A DNA stretch of 64,000 nucleotides, taken from NCBI GenBank assembly GCA_024734495.1, contig JALMQS010000828.1:2901101-2965100 (forward strand). The letters are read 5' to 3'. The notes under the pieces were generated by a model that saw only the letters and a list, made by a program, of their open reading frames with translations, was not told the origin of the DNA and ran no database searches. Positions 22,977 through 33,613 of this stretch are shown here, piece after piece. Position 1 is the first letter of the stretch; each line of letters opens with the position of its first letter. This stretch comes from Forficula auricularia. Its lineage: Eukaryota > Arthropoda > Insecta > Dermaptera > Forficulidae. The position numbers and the translations under genes are program-made.

Positions 22977-23678
22977 AATAAGCTGACGTGTTCTGATGTG
23001 GCCATCCACTTGACTTTACCATACAACCTGGCCCCTCACTTATATTTAATATTTAATAAAATTATTTATCATAATGTAGGGGAGGGGGTTAGTTTTCCAT
23101 TTTTAGACTCCTGGACGCCCACTGATTATGTATACAAAATTTGGTTGAGTTTGGTACAAGAGCCTATATTTTCATGTTTTGACTATACACCCTCCCCCCA
23201 TTTTGGGCGGTTAGTTTTTACATTTTTAGACTTCTGGGGGTCCCACTGATTATCTATAAAACATTGGGTTGAATTTGCTTAAATAATTTTTAATCCCTCC
23301 CTCCACCCCCCTTAATTTTGGTTCGATATGCACCAAAAGATAATCAGCACTTAATCTTAATGGACCAAAACTACGTGTGAAATTTGGTTTCGATATTCAC
23401 ACTAGTTTTTGAGCTAGCTCGTCCACAAAAATTTGGTAACGCACAGACTAACAGACATTTTGACAAAACAATTATTAGGTATCTCGAAAAATATAATTTT
23501 TTCGATGTTATCTTATTAGAGCTTTTTTGTAGAGCGAAATGCCATGGTATCGCTCAATTTTTTTAATCAAAATAGTTTCAGCCGTTTTTGAGATATTTCT
23601 AAAAAAAGAAGGAAAAAAACACTTTTTTCATGCACGATTACAATACTTGACCATACCCTGTATGGTAAAGTAAAAATA
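22977..23678 (+). mobile_element. Family B copy 3 with an internal tandem duplication
   Basis: Same ends as copy 1 but about 120 bp longer. The segment TAGTTTT.CATTTTTAGAC..CTGG..GCCCACTGATTAT occurs twice, at about 23088 and 23211, which accounts for the extra length. Confidence 0.7.
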
Positions 23679-23889
23679 ATTTATTATTTGAAAAAGTATC
23701 ATCACTTTGATTCACAATTATCAATTACCTATAATATAGTTAAGATTTTAAAATTTTAAAAAATTTCAATAAGTCCACTTTAGACTATACCTACGCCTTT
23801 TGAGATTTTAAAGTTTTAAATGTTTGATATTTTATACATTTATTTATTTTTAAAAATATTGAAAATGACATCGTTATATTGCTAAATTT

Positions 23890-24005
23890 AGATGAAAATA
23901 ACATTATGGTCAAAATCTCCGTGTAATATATATTTATTCAGCCTTCCGCCGACGTTTCGGATCTTCAATAGTACCCTATCAATCTTCAAGGCTCAGGCTA
24001 CTCAA
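23890..24005 (-). repeat. Penelope-like end fragment
   Basis: On the minus strand TTGAAGATCCGAAACGTCGG then GCGGAAGGCTGAATAAATAT is the kind of CTGAAGA...CCGAAACGTCGG sequence found near ends of insect Penelope-like elements. The stem between the two conserved blocks is lost here. Confidence 0.35.
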
Positions 24006-24112
24006 TATATTTTAAATCTCGCAACAAATTTTCATTCTTTAATTTGATTTGTATATAAAATTACGAAAATTTGTTGGAAAATTTAATATACGAGTATTAA
24101 CTAACAACTACG

Positions 24113-24295
24113 GGGGTCAGGTTAGTCGAGTGGATAAAGTACATACCTTCTAATTAAGCTAGCGCGGATTCAAGCCTGACTCGCTGCAAACCGACTTTAA
24201 TCTGATCCCTACATTGAGAAAAAAATAATTATATTGACTATCGTAAAATTGCTAATTGTTAATGCCGAGAAAGCAAAACAACAACAACAAAAAAA
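24113..24295 (+). mobile_element. tRNA-derived SINE
   Basis: The head contains TTAGTCGAGTGG (A box) and GGATTCAAGCC (B box) at tRNA spacing, with GTCAGG...CCTGAC able to pair like an acceptor stem. A body follows and a tail near AAACAACAACAACAAAAAAA. A second, inverted copy lies at 62950-63106 with the same CTCRCTGCAAA...AATCTGATC body. Transcription would be by RNA polymerase III, with mobility from a LINE partner. Confidence 0.6.
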
Positions 24296-24434
24296 ACACC
24301 TAACAACTACCTCCATTTTGGTGACCTTCTTTTGAACTCAAATTAGGAAATAAGTAATAAGTAATTTCACTTTATATTATCATTTAGTCCCCAAAAATGG
24401 CTGTTTTTTTTTAATATAACAATAGTTGAACATT

Positions 24435-24671
24435 GAAGGAGACAATAAAAGAGTGTGTCTTCTGCCGGGATTATAAATTTTATTTATTTATAATTCATAA
24501 ATTAATTCCTGTGAATCCATTGTAATAGACTGATGAAGAGGGCAAAGCCCTCGAAACTATAGTCTCGTTATAAATAAATAAAATTTATAATTCCAGCAGA
24601 AGACACACTCTTTTATTGTCTCCTTCAATATATAAAAATTCTGCTACTCTCTGCAAAAAAACTTTCAATTT
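24435..24671 (-). mobile_element. Snap-back retroelement F1, with 14-bp target duplication
   Basis: AATAGTTGAACATT is perfectly duplicated at 24421-24434 and 24672-24685. The insert is a head (minus strand: AAATTGAAAG, T run, GAGAGTAGCAGAATTTTTAT) followed by long inverted arms built on GGAGACAATAAAAGAGTGTG then TCTTCTGC and ATAAATTTTATTTATTTATA. Unlike F2-F4 it has a loop of about 90 bp, containing the hammerhead-like motif at 24518-24575. It has no coding sequence. The long duplication fits target-primed reverse transcription. Confidence 0.8.
24518..24575 (+). ncRNA. Hammerhead-ribozyme-like motif
   Basis: CTGATGA (24530-24536) is followed by a 6-bp hairpin GAGGGC-AAA-GCCCTC (24538-24552) and GAAA (24553-24556). 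Then comes CTATAGTC, which can form a minimal stem III ending in GUC. The flanks TTGTAA (24520-24525) and TTATAA (24569-24574) can pair as an outer stem I. One unpaired A (24537) between CTGATGA and stem II departs from the consensus. Hammerheads with very short stem III are known in Penelope-like elements. Activity is not shown by sequence alone. Confidence 0.4.
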
Positions 24672-25174
24672 AATAGTTGAACATTTATATCAATAAATCA
24701 TTTTTAAGCGACCTATAGTGCTAGGCTTTGATAAATTGAAGGAGTCTTCTATGAGGGTTGATGTAAAGTTTGAACTGACATTTCGCAAAATTCAATCAAG
24801 ATATGACTTAAAACACACCTACTGGTCCTGCAATATTATTTATTTATTGATATAAATGTAAAGTAAACATAATAGATCGAAAATCCACCCTTGCTGTTAT
24901 AAAGTAAATTTATCATTTTTTATTTTTGACAACTTTGAGAACGAAAACCCAAACTCGCTTATTGTGCTGTCAGAAATAAATATAATTTATCAAAAAATCA
25001 ACCTTGCCGCTATAACATAAATTCTTCGGGTTTTTACGTCAACTTCGAAGAGTAAGAGACATGCTAGAATGAACATTTGACCTGCTGGACCATTAGTTCC
25101 CACATTTCTCCATAACGTTGTGAAAATTCTATACGTAAAATCAGAGACAAGGTTTAGTTAAGACTTTGAATAAG

Positions 25175-25425
25175 GGGCTGTCCATAAATTACACACGAAT
25201 TTCAAGATTTTTAGACTCTTCCCCTACCCTTTGTGTCACATTCTGTCACATTTTGACTGAGCTCATCCTCTATATTGTGACGTCACTCTATCACTTTTAT
25301 ACCTTATAATTTTTTAATTTGACTTTTGTGACATCACGATTTTTAAGACCCCGGGCTTCTCTATCACATTTTGTCACAAATCTGAGATGCCCTCCTTACT
25401 GTGTGACGTAATTTATGGACGGCCC
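25175..25425. mobile_element. 251-bp MITE with GGGCTGTCCATAAATTAC ends
   Basis: Left GGGCTGTCCATAAATTACAC and right TAATTTATGGACGGCCC form the inverted ends, flanked by ATAAG at 25170-25174 and 25426-25430. TGTCACA motifs recur inside. This end sequence is common in arthropod genomes. The transposase superfamily is not assigned here. Confidence 0.75.
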
Positions 25426-25434
25426 ATAAGGAAA

Positions 25435-26540
25435 TACCCGGGTTGAATTATTCGTTAACTAAAAATTAATTTAAACAATTTGAAAAATTATCAATTTTTA
25501 TTTTTGGGGCCTGCGGATTCTTGTCTATTTTGGAAAGTACTAATGTAGCTGTATGTATATTTGGATAAACGTGTTAACTCAGCAATTGCTGCAGATTTTT
25601 ATTTTCAATTTACTTATCAGTTATAATAATTATTTATAAAATATTTAAATATTTAATTAACAATTTTCTTTCTTTTTCAGGTAGGTGTCATTTTTGATAC
25701 ACTTCATTTCTTCTAACCTTAAGCAGATATAGCTCAGTACTAAAAGGTAAGAGAAATAATATTTATATAAATAAATACGTGGTTTTTGAATTGAAATTTT
25801 TTAAACCGTTAAAATTTTCCATAATTTATTATTAAATATATATTTAATTCGTTTTTTTCCTACCCACCTTAAACCATTAGGCTTTATAATAGTAGATAAC
25901 TAATATCTTAAAAGGGGAGCTCTCATTTTAATCAGTGTGTAAATAAGTACAGAAGCCAGATTATAGCAGGTTCAATTTATAAATAGTGTACGCGGGGATG
26001 TGAAATTGAGTCCCCGTAGTGGAAATTGAAGATCACTCTCAGCTCTCATTCGTTTTATCCGAATAATTATTTCCTAATTTTAACTTAATGTTTATTTTCT
26101 GCTTTGCTGGAGACCGGAGTGTGAATTTCATAAAAAAATTAGATTTTTTTAAAATTATTGTAGACGTCACAATACAGGAGAGCTCGTATGAAGTTTGTTC
26201 TACTATCAAAATGTTTGTATATCCAAATTGAAAAAAATTGATTTGATTTGAGCTTTCTAGTTTTAAAATTTCTTACTGAAAAATAATGATAATAATCAAT
26301 AAACAAACGTTATATGGTAAACTTTTGAACGATTTTAGCTAATGAACTGAAATTTCAGCAATTTAGCACGCAATTTTCTATTAATAAGCAGCCACTTTAT
26401 CTCTCGACTCTATGGCCCATCATAGAATTGTCTCAGCTCTTTCCATTTTTTAAAGATGGCCTTTGTTATGACTAGATAAAATCCAAAATCCCTCCTAAGT
26501 CCTCCATTTGACCGAAACACACGATTTTCAAACATTCAAA
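25435..26540. other. Unassigned, probably single-copy DNA
   Basis: No reading frame or repeat. 25920-26060 contains a less AT-rich patch around GTACGCGGGGATG. Confidence 0.4.
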
Positions 26541-26544
26541 TCAC

Positions 26545-26805
26545 TTTAGTGATTAATATAGATACTAGCTGAACAAAGGCATTCGCCAATTCGTTTATCC
26601 CTATGACTTCTAGAGACTGGAACTCGCTGCCTTCGTCCGTCTAACCGGCCACATATGGGCAATCTTTCAAGACCTACATCTACATCCAATAACTTTCAAC
26701 TCTGATCCAATCCCTGAAATTTCTTCTTCTTTTCACGAAACAAGGACCCACCCTGGGCTACAGAGGGTTTTACCTTTTTGGTGTAACTTTGTATATCAAT
26801 ATCAT
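26545..26805 (+). pseudogene. Jockey-like non-LTR retrotransposon, 3' end of reverse-transcriptase ORF and 3' UTR
   Basis: The plus-strand frame reads AFANSFIPMTSRDWNSLPSS, then after a stop PATYGQSFKT. The F...FFPRT.RDWNSLP...FP..YN.QSFK pattern is the C-terminal tail of jockey-like ORF2 proteins. The following CCTGAAATTTCTTCTTCTTT and GGTGTAACTTTGTATATCAA stretch is shared with 30455-30615 and 47905-48135, so it belongs to the element. Only the 3' end is present, as expected from incomplete reverse transcription. It is followed directly by a family C element. Confidence 0.7.
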
Positions 26806-26809
26806 TTAA

Positions 26810-27408
26810 AAATAAACTGCAACGGATCGTTGCTAAACTTTATCCAAATTCATTTGAAATATTAATATGTTCTAGAGTAAAGTACTTTAAAATATAATTT
26901 TACTAAAAACTTTATTTAACCTTTTTGTGGTCCCCAAGGTACTTAATTAGGATATTAAATTTCATCAAAATTGGTCAAGCCATTTTCAAGATATTTAGAA
27001 AAAACTAAAAAGTACTGAAATAAAGTACTAATGTTTGTGGACCGATATGTACCAAAAACTAATCAGCGCTTCATTTTGTTAAAGGAATGCTAGGTTTTTA
27101 ATTTCATTTCAATCGGTGCAACGGTGTGGAAAAAATCGTGGGCCAAAAAAACGATAACATACATACATCCATCCATCCGCACGCACTAAATGAAAAAATC
27201 GCACTTTTTTGGCTCTCGACGAGACCCCTTGTAATTTTTGGCAAAACCGTCACGTGCTAAAATTCAACCTAATTGAATACTACAATTTGTGACTTTAATT
27301 GAGTCCATGGGTTCCGTAGTCTTTACCTGAGGACCCTTTGAAGCCACGCTTGCCCCGAGAGCGATTACAATACTTTACCCATGCTTTGCATTGGATAAAG
27401 TAAAAATC
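26810..27408 (+). mobile_element. Family C (Helentron/HINE-like) copy 1
   Basis: Starts AATAAACTGCAACGGATCGT followed by TAAACTTTATCCAA, and ends CCATGCTTTGCATTGGATAAAGTAAAA. Thus TTTATCCAA near the 5' end is complementary to TTGGATAAA at the 3' end. Family B has the same layout with a different subterminal pair (TTTACCATAC/GTATGGTAAA). An inverted copy lies at 32520-33097. It is non-coding. Confidence 0.6.
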
Positions 27409-27920
27409 ATGAGTATCGTGACTCTCGATATCACTTCTCATGCAATTGTTATTTTATCTTTCTCGGTGCAAAGGTACTATACGAGGCATTTTAAGAAAAT
27501 TAAAGGAAAATTTAGTAGCTACTGGCTAAATTAGTCTTCATAATAGCTATTTAGCTTTAAGGATTTATAAATTGTTTAATTTATTAAAAACGATGAAATG
27601 AGTCATACCAGGCTTAAAATCGAAGATGGATTTTCACTTCTTGCTAATTAATAAATAATATTCGATGTAAATACACTGCGCTTCAAAACAAAAGTGGAAC
27701 ACTTGAAAAATTCGGATTTTTTCAAAGAAATATCAAAAATTACATTTTTTATTTAAACTTTTCATAGATTGTATACATGTAGAATTATTTTTAAACAATA
27801 TCACAATGAATAAAAATCTTAAGTAGGTTCTAAAAATATACAAAAACAAATTTTTTCTTTTTTTTTTGGTCTTTTTTATCACAAAATTCTCAAAAAAATA
27901 CTCAAAAATTTCAAGTTTTA

Positions 27921-28750
27921 ATAAGGAATATTACCGCCCCTTGCCTGAATCACAGCCGCCAGCCTCCTAACTATACTTCTGATTAGGCGTAGGTACAACC
28001 TGCGTATGGTCCAGATTTTCCCAGTCTTGACGTCTCGGAGCTGCTGGATGGTCTCTGGAGCAGGATCTCTAGCACGGGCTCGCCTACCCAGCATGTCACA
28101 TACATGCTCAATAGGATTTAAAGGATGGTGCACACGAAGCTTTTTCTGCTACTTTTTCTTAACTTGTTCGCCCTACTTGCAATTTGAAGCTAGTTCAGTC
28201 AGGCTGATTTTTCGCCTGTTGGGTTCACACGAGGCTTTTTCAGAAATTAATTCAAGTTGACCGGCTAGGTTGCCGCGCAAGTGTCAGTCCAGACAATGAA
28301 TGCATATAAACACTGGTCAACTATAAAGGCATCAATTAATATTTCAATTTGTTCTTGAGTCCACTTTTGGAATTTGGAAAGCATATTCTCTTTATTCATT
28401 GCAGTAAAGAGTTGAACATTGAGAAACAAAATATCAGCTCTTCTGTGATATCAGCTGATGTATTCTACCAATGCCCATGTCACCCACGTGATAAAATAAT
28501 GCTTTCTGATTGGCTGCTACTGCGACAATCAAGTAGTTAACTTTTTTTTAGAACATGGTCTTCCTTTTGAATCAAGCAAGCGTGCTAGTAAGACAGTCCG
28601 GAGTGACGTCATTTCGCCCCCCCCCCATGCCTCCAAATTTACAGTTAGCCGAACAAGTAAGGAACAAGTAAGAGAAAAAGTTCCGTCTGAACCGGCCTTA
28701 AGTCCTGACTGCAAGCTGGCCAATCCATACTTTGAATCCCTACCTCATTT
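27921..28750 (-). pseudogene. Tc1-like transposase, C-terminal relic interrupted at a TTAA site
   Basis: On the minus strand the piece right of the MITE encodes MDWPACSQD. Left of it the frame resumes with NPIEHVCDMLGRRARARDP and ends ...AAVIQARGGNIPY near 27921. The W PA.S.DLNPIEH.WD.LGRR.R pattern and the AVI.ARGG..Y ending are diagnostic of Tc1 transposases; the last catalytic acidic residue lies in the NPIE segment. The break falls exactly at TTAA, the piggyBac target. The N-terminal DNA-binding and first catalytic residues are deleted, so the gene was already dead before the MITE arrived. Confidence 0.85.
28122..28697. mobile_element. piggyBac-type MITE with TTAA duplication
   Basis: TTAA lies on both sides (28118-28121 and 28698-28701). 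Ends AGGATGGTGCACACGAAGCT and the complement AGGCCGGTTCAGACGGAACT, both running into TTTTTC. Related ends occur at 38665-38897 and 63775. The 60-84 codon frames inside it are not genes. Confidence 0.8.
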
Positions 28751-28804
28751 AAAAATGTTCAAAATGTTTTCAAGTGTTCCACTTTTTTTGAAGCGCAGTG
28801 TATT

Positions 28805-30450
28805 ATGAATATATAATAATAATAATAAACACCAGTAATATTTAAAACAACTTGAACTCGCATAAGAAATGATAATTGAAAAAAAATTGTCAAGTTTTAA
28901 CGTTTTAGACCAAACTTGTTCTTATACCGAGGGCACTCACTCACTGTCTTTAAAAAGTTTTTTTATTTATTTACATATTTCTCAAATTGATTTTGCAAAC
29001 TACCTTAACATCCTAACTACCTATTTATTTATACATCTCTAATATACCTATATTTGTGTCGGTTTATTGAGAGAGAGAGGGGGTGTGAAGGTTTGGCGCG
29101 TATAAATAACCGAATGAATTCAAGTGCAGAGTGAAATGATCCAATTTAGGAGTTCGCTTGGATAGATTTGATTTCGACCCCGATGCGCATTGAAATTCCA
29201 CTTCAGGAGTTGCGACGATTACGCATAATCCACCCAGCCCTTGATTTGTATTCATTAGCATATATTTATGAAACCAGCTCCCTTTCATTCCCCACACACC
29301 TTCATTATAGGGCAATACATTCGCCAAAAAACTTTTTTCTGATTAGTCCTAATCTCTCATACTAAATGAATTTTAAATATTACACATGGCTTACAAGATA
29401 ATTTCCATTCAGCGTCTCTTTTTTATTTATATATTTTATTAATATTCCTTTCCTCTAATTCTATCACTGGCTCACATGTTTTATGTCATATAGATATGTC
29501 ATGAACCCTTTTAAAATTATATATATATGTCTTTATAACATTTTTATCGTTTACATGCAATTTAATATTTCACTAAAAGTAGGAGGTTGGTTGTTGTTGT
29601 TATTATGAGTTGGAAACCTCATGAAATTCTTATTATTTACATCAAAAAGCTGTTTAGGTCCTTCCATAGGTGTTTTTTATGTTTACTTTATATATCAACA
29701 GAATAATAATGATAAATTTTAGATCGTTCGAGTTCAGTCTCTTTTTACATTATAAATAAGTTCTAATGTATTGCTTTTGTTAACGGTCTTGGCGTGTTCA
29801 AAGCAACGGTTTCTTAAGTTAAGAAACATGTAGCTTGGTTTGTTCTAAAATGGGTTACTCTCATCAACCTTTCGCTGTTGGCTTTATTAGAGCCTTCCGA
29901 ATCCCAGTCGTGTTATTTTCATCCGCATCACATTGGAATTGATTGGGAATGCCAATAGGGATATACTGAATGCTCCACCCTTCAGCTATATAACGGCTAT
30001 ACTAATTTAAATATAATATTTTCAGTATTGACGAAAATCTGCAACCTCTAGAGGGTAGAGGCACTATTTAAAGAGGATCAAAATATTTTTTACCCATAAG
30101 AATATGTTTGTTTACTTTTTTATGCCAAATTATCATAGTCCTCGAGCGGTTGCCACTAAATCTTAGGGAAGGATTTTTCATCTAATTATTAATTATATAT
30201 GTGTCGTTCATTGTAAAAGTGGTGTAACTCCATATTTTTTTGATTAATGGTATCACATTTAGTCAAATCTTGTATTATAAAAGTGAAGCATCTCCAATAA
30301 TTGCACTACAATCACTAAAATACCACTGAATGAATACTTTAATTTTTTTTCCTACACTTTAATTTGTATAAAGCTTGCTATTTCGAAATTTTATTACAAA
30401 GAGATAATTTACTTTTATAATGAACGAAAAGATGTCACATAATCATAAGA
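28805..30450. other. Largely unassigned; 29040-29390 looks single-copy and less AT-rich
   Basis: A (GA)n stretch at 29069-29082 precedes a more balanced segment with GATGCGCATTG, GATTACGCATAATCC and CATTAGCATATATTTATG. These are homeodomain/POU-like cores, as often seen in enhancers. No coding exon is evident. Frames of 65-87 codons on both strands show no domain. Confidence 0.3.
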
Positions 30451-30454
30451 TAGC

Positions 30455-30615
30455 CAATTTTTTTTTATACCTATACAATGATATTGATACAAGAAGTTGC
30501 ACCAAAAAAGTACAATCTCTGTAGTTGCATAGTGTAAAGAACAAATTTCAGGGATTGGGTCGGAGTTGAAGGTATCTGTAGTGTTTTTTATACATAGAGG
30601 GGTGCACCTCACCTT
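30455..30615 (-). pseudogene. LINE 3' end, copy 2 (minus strand)
   Basis: The minus strand reads ACTCCGACCCAATCCCTGAA, then GATTGTACTTTTTTGGTGCA and TTGTATCAATATCATT, matching the tails of 26545-26805 and 47905-48135. Only about 160 bp of the 3' end is present. Confidence 0.6.
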
Positions 30616-30799
30616 TTGAAAATTGTATATTCCTCCCAAATGAGGATTTAAAAATGATAATTGATATTATTATTATAATATTATAGAAAAATTCGACTTT
30701 GGGTAACTTGCGGCATTAATGTTTCATGCAGCTCGCAGAACATACTGTACCTAGCTTTTTAAATTATTCCAAATTTCGCAAATCGAATCCTTATAATTT

Positions 30800-30957
30800 T
30801 GCCACAAAGGTTGACATGGTTAGAGCACAAAGAAAGTATGTTGCTTACACTTCAGTGAAATGCTAGATACTGATTTTTATAGGGAAATGATGACGCTTTA
30901 ACATGAAATAGTTACAAGATGATCCGATGCGATTTAATGCTAGTTACGCCATCTTTT
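30800..30957 (+). repeat. Dispersed repeat family G, copy 2
   Basis: Same orientation and nearly the same length as 6140-6295, with scattered substitutions and a few single-base indels. Confidence 0.8.
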
Positions 30958-30959
30958 GT

Positions 30960-31860
30960 AAATCCCTCAAAACCTATTTGTACACCTAATATAGTTTTGC
31001 TCACTTTAGCCCTCGGGTCTATTGCCCTAACAGTACCAAATTTTCATTTGTTTGAAAACAACTCCAAATATTACTAAATATTTAATTATGGTTTAATTTT
31101 AAATTGAGCTCAACTTCTGCCAACTATTCCTTAGGGTCGGGATATAATTAGCCTTCTCAATTCTATTCGAGATAAAGGGTTGCAACTCTCAGACCAGGTG
31201 CCTGTGGGGCACTCGCGACCCAGTATACAAGCCAACACTGTGAGGAACAGCACATTTTACTAGATAAATTCCACAATTTTTAAATGCCAGATTAGCTTGA
31301 ATAAGCTTGACGGCATTTGTGTTCTTTAACAAGGTAATAAGAACTAACCAAGCCACGAATTGTTCAAGTTCTGAGATATACAGAATCTGTTGCTTCCAAC
31401 ATTCTTTTCATTGTTTATAAATAAAGTATAATTATTCATTAATGAATTTAAAATTTATTCTAAAATAATTTTAATATCAATAAACTTGAATCGATATTAT
31501 TTAATATTATTTGGCTCTAATTAGAGCCCCTTAATATTGCGAAAATTCCTGATTAATGGCTCTGGCTATACGATAACGACAAGAAACACGCTACATTTTG
31601 TACTATATTTAAAGTTTATAAAACGAGGATGTTTTTTCCATATTTTTTACATCAAGTGTATTGGACTTTTTTTAGTAATAGTCTTGAATCTCAATCAAAT
31701 TTTCAAAACAAATTTCATTACCTACTTGTTAGTTTTGATCCTCTATTTCGGAGTTTATCTAAGTTGGGGACATGAATTTTTTTTAAGTAATCTCTTTTTC
31801 ACCAACTATTAGAAAAATATCTTTATACTACTCAGAGCGTACTACTTTTTTTTTTTACAA
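30960..31860. other. Unassigned AT-rich DNA
   Basis: No element identified. The 91-codon frame at 31537-31812 is rich in Phe/Leu/Ile from T-rich codons and shows no recognisable domain. Confidence 0.4.
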
Positions 31861-31874
31861 TTATAGCAGTTATT

Positions 31875-31993
31875 AAATTGAAAGTTTTTTTGCCGAGGGT
31901 AGCAGAATTTTTATATACCGAAGGAGACAATAAAATAGTGTGTCTTCTGCTGGAATTCCAGCAGAAGACACACTCTTTTTATTGTCTCATTCA
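31875..31993 (+). mobile_element. Snap-back retroelement F2, with 12-bp target duplication
   Basis: ATAGCAGTTATT is duplicated at 31863-31874 and 31994-32005. Head AAATTGAAAG...GCCGAGGGTAGCAGAATTTT, then arm GAAGGAGACAATAAAATAGT... The arm meets its own complement at GAATTC with no loop. It is 119 bp and non-coding. An A20 run lies just downstream (32021-32040). Confidence 0.85.
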
Positions 31994-32142
31994 ATAGCAG
32001 TTATTGGTAGAAAATTGGAAAATTAAAAAAAAAAAAAAAAAATTAAAACTGATAACTCCAAAACCCCGGGTTCATAGGGTCAAATTTATTGAAAATTAGC
32101 TATAGTATAACACCTTTCAAGATTTATATCGAATTACCAATA

Positions 32143-32440
32143 ACCCTGTATATAGTTTTTAAGGAATTTGGTGTTGGTGCTTGGTGAAACATTTTTTTAA
32201 ATTATTGGATAAAAAATACTTGGTAGGTTTCAAAAATTTAAAATTAATTATCAAGATAAGGCAATAATCCAAGAATTTTAAATTAGCTACTTTCTGTTGC
32301 TCCTGAAGATGGGTTAGCCACCCGAAATATATATATCGAGATTAAAGTCTCTCCAAAAATAAATTCGGTTTATTTTAATATCTTAATGTGAAACCTACCA
32401 AGTATTTTTTATCCAATAATTTAAAACCTGTATATTATTA
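32143..32440 (+). mobile_element. Snap-back retroelement with head H and hammerhead-like core
   Basis: The head (TTTTTAAGGAATTTGGTGTT...TGGTGAAACATTTTTTT) is followed by an arm TTATTGGATAAAAAATACTT GGTAGG, a middle segment, and the complementary arm ending in CCAATAA. CTGAAGA (32303-32309), a GGG..CCC stem and GAAA (32324-32327) lie before the right arm. The flanks share CCTGTATAT (left 32145-32153, right near 32427-32435), an imperfect candidate duplication. Confidence 0.6.
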
Positions 32441-32519
32441 AAAAGAAAACAAAAAGCAACATAAAATATTGGATAAAGCTTTAAAGTGAATTTTTAATTC
32501 AATCATTTATACCTACGTA

Positions 32520-33097
32520 GTTTTTATACTTTATCCAATGCGAAGGAAGCATGGGTCTAGTATTCTAATCTGTCTCGTGTCAAGCGCGACTTCAAAGGGT
32601 CCTCAGGTAAAGACTACGGAACCCCTGCTCTCAATTAAAGTCACAAATTGTAGTATTCATTTAGATTGAATTTTAGCACGTGACGGTTTTGCTAAAAATT
32701 ACATGGGGTCTCGTCCACAAGCCAAAAAGTGCGTGCTGATGGATGTACCTATGTTCTCGTTTTTTTCGTCCACGATTTTTTTCACACCTTTGAACCGATT
32801 GAAATGAAATTGAAAATACAATTATTTTAACAAATTGAAGCGCTGATTAGTTTTTGGTACATATCGGCCCACAAACATTAGTACTTACTTTATTTCAATA
32901 CTTTTTTAGTTTTTTCTAAATATTTTGAAAATGACTAAACCAATTTTGATGAAATTTAATATTGTAATTAAGTACCGTGAGGACCACCAAAAAGGTCATA
33001 TAAAGTTTTTTTGTAAAATTATATTTTAAAGTACTTTACCCTAGAATAAGATAGTACATTGGATAAAGTTTAGCAACGATCCATTGCAGTTTATTTT
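32520..33097 (-). mobile_element. Family C copy 2
   Basis: Reverse complement of the 26810-27408 copy, with ends ACTTTATCCAATGCG and GGATAAAGTTTAGCAACGAT CCATTGCAGTTTATTTT. Internal blocks such as TCAGGTAAAGACTACGGAAC and GACGGTTTTGC match. Confidence 0.7.
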
Positions 33098-33109
33098 CTA
33101 ACTGTGCCA

Positions 33110-33612
33110 CTGTGTAACTTTTTCTCTAAAGTAAAGAAAATTTTGAAAGTTTTTTGAAACTTTTTACAATTTAAAATATAAAATACTAGGTAGGTTTCAT
33201 AAAAATAAAAGATCAGATGCTTGTTTAGTACGACTCTATATATTGTCGGCTTAGAGTGTAAACATGCTAACTCTATTTTTTATCATATATGACATATTAA
33301 TACCGTTCGAAAGAAAAAGAAATGCAGCATCGTTTAAGGAAAACTGCTACTTAAAATACGATCGTAAGTTTTAGAAAAAAAATATGAAATATATTTTATT
33401 TCCATAACAACAATATTAAATTTTGTTTGTTTTTTCTCTGCCCTGTAAAATTTCCTTGTTGTGAGTTAGCAGGTTTACTCTCTAAGGCGACGATATATTT
33501 CGGTGTATATAACTCTTTTGTGAACTCCTGAAGATGGGCTTATACCCCGAAATATATATAGAGTCGTGCTAAACAAGCATCTGATCTTTTATTTTTGTGA
33601 AACCCACCTAGT
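33110..33612 (+). mobile_element. Snap-back element with 65-bp arms and hammerhead-like core
   Basis: Arms: ATACTAGGTAGGTTTCATAA...AAGATCAGATGCTTGTTTAG at 33178-33245, and the complement at 33555-33610. The middle of about 310 bp contains CTGAAGA (33528-33534), a GGG...CCC stem and GAAA (33549-33552). The preceding head (AGTAAAGAAAATTTTGAAAG) matches 34590-34640 on the minus strand. It abuts a family A end at 33614. Confidence 0.6.
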
Positions 33613-33613
33613 A

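Larger units (their letters stand above)
27674..28800 (-). mobile_element. Tc1-like transposon remnant split by a MITE
   Basis: Inverted ends CACTGCGCTTCAAAACAAAA and the complement CACTGCGCTTCAAAAAAAGT, continuing through GTGGAACACTTGAAAA, with TA on both sides (27672-27673 and 28801-28802). A 576-bp piggyBac-type MITE occupies 28122-28697. Without it the element is about 550 bp, containing only the C-terminal third of a transposase. Confidence 0.85.

Noticed and set aside
28006..28540. Open frames at 28006-28260 and 28349-28540
   Set aside because: They cross the boundary of, or lie inside, a piggyBac-type MITE and have no coding features.
31537..31812. 91-codon frame rich in hydrophobic residues, like a membrane protein
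   Set aside because: Phe/Leu/Ile/Tyr content follows from T-rich DNA; no homologue is recognised and no start or splice support is visible.
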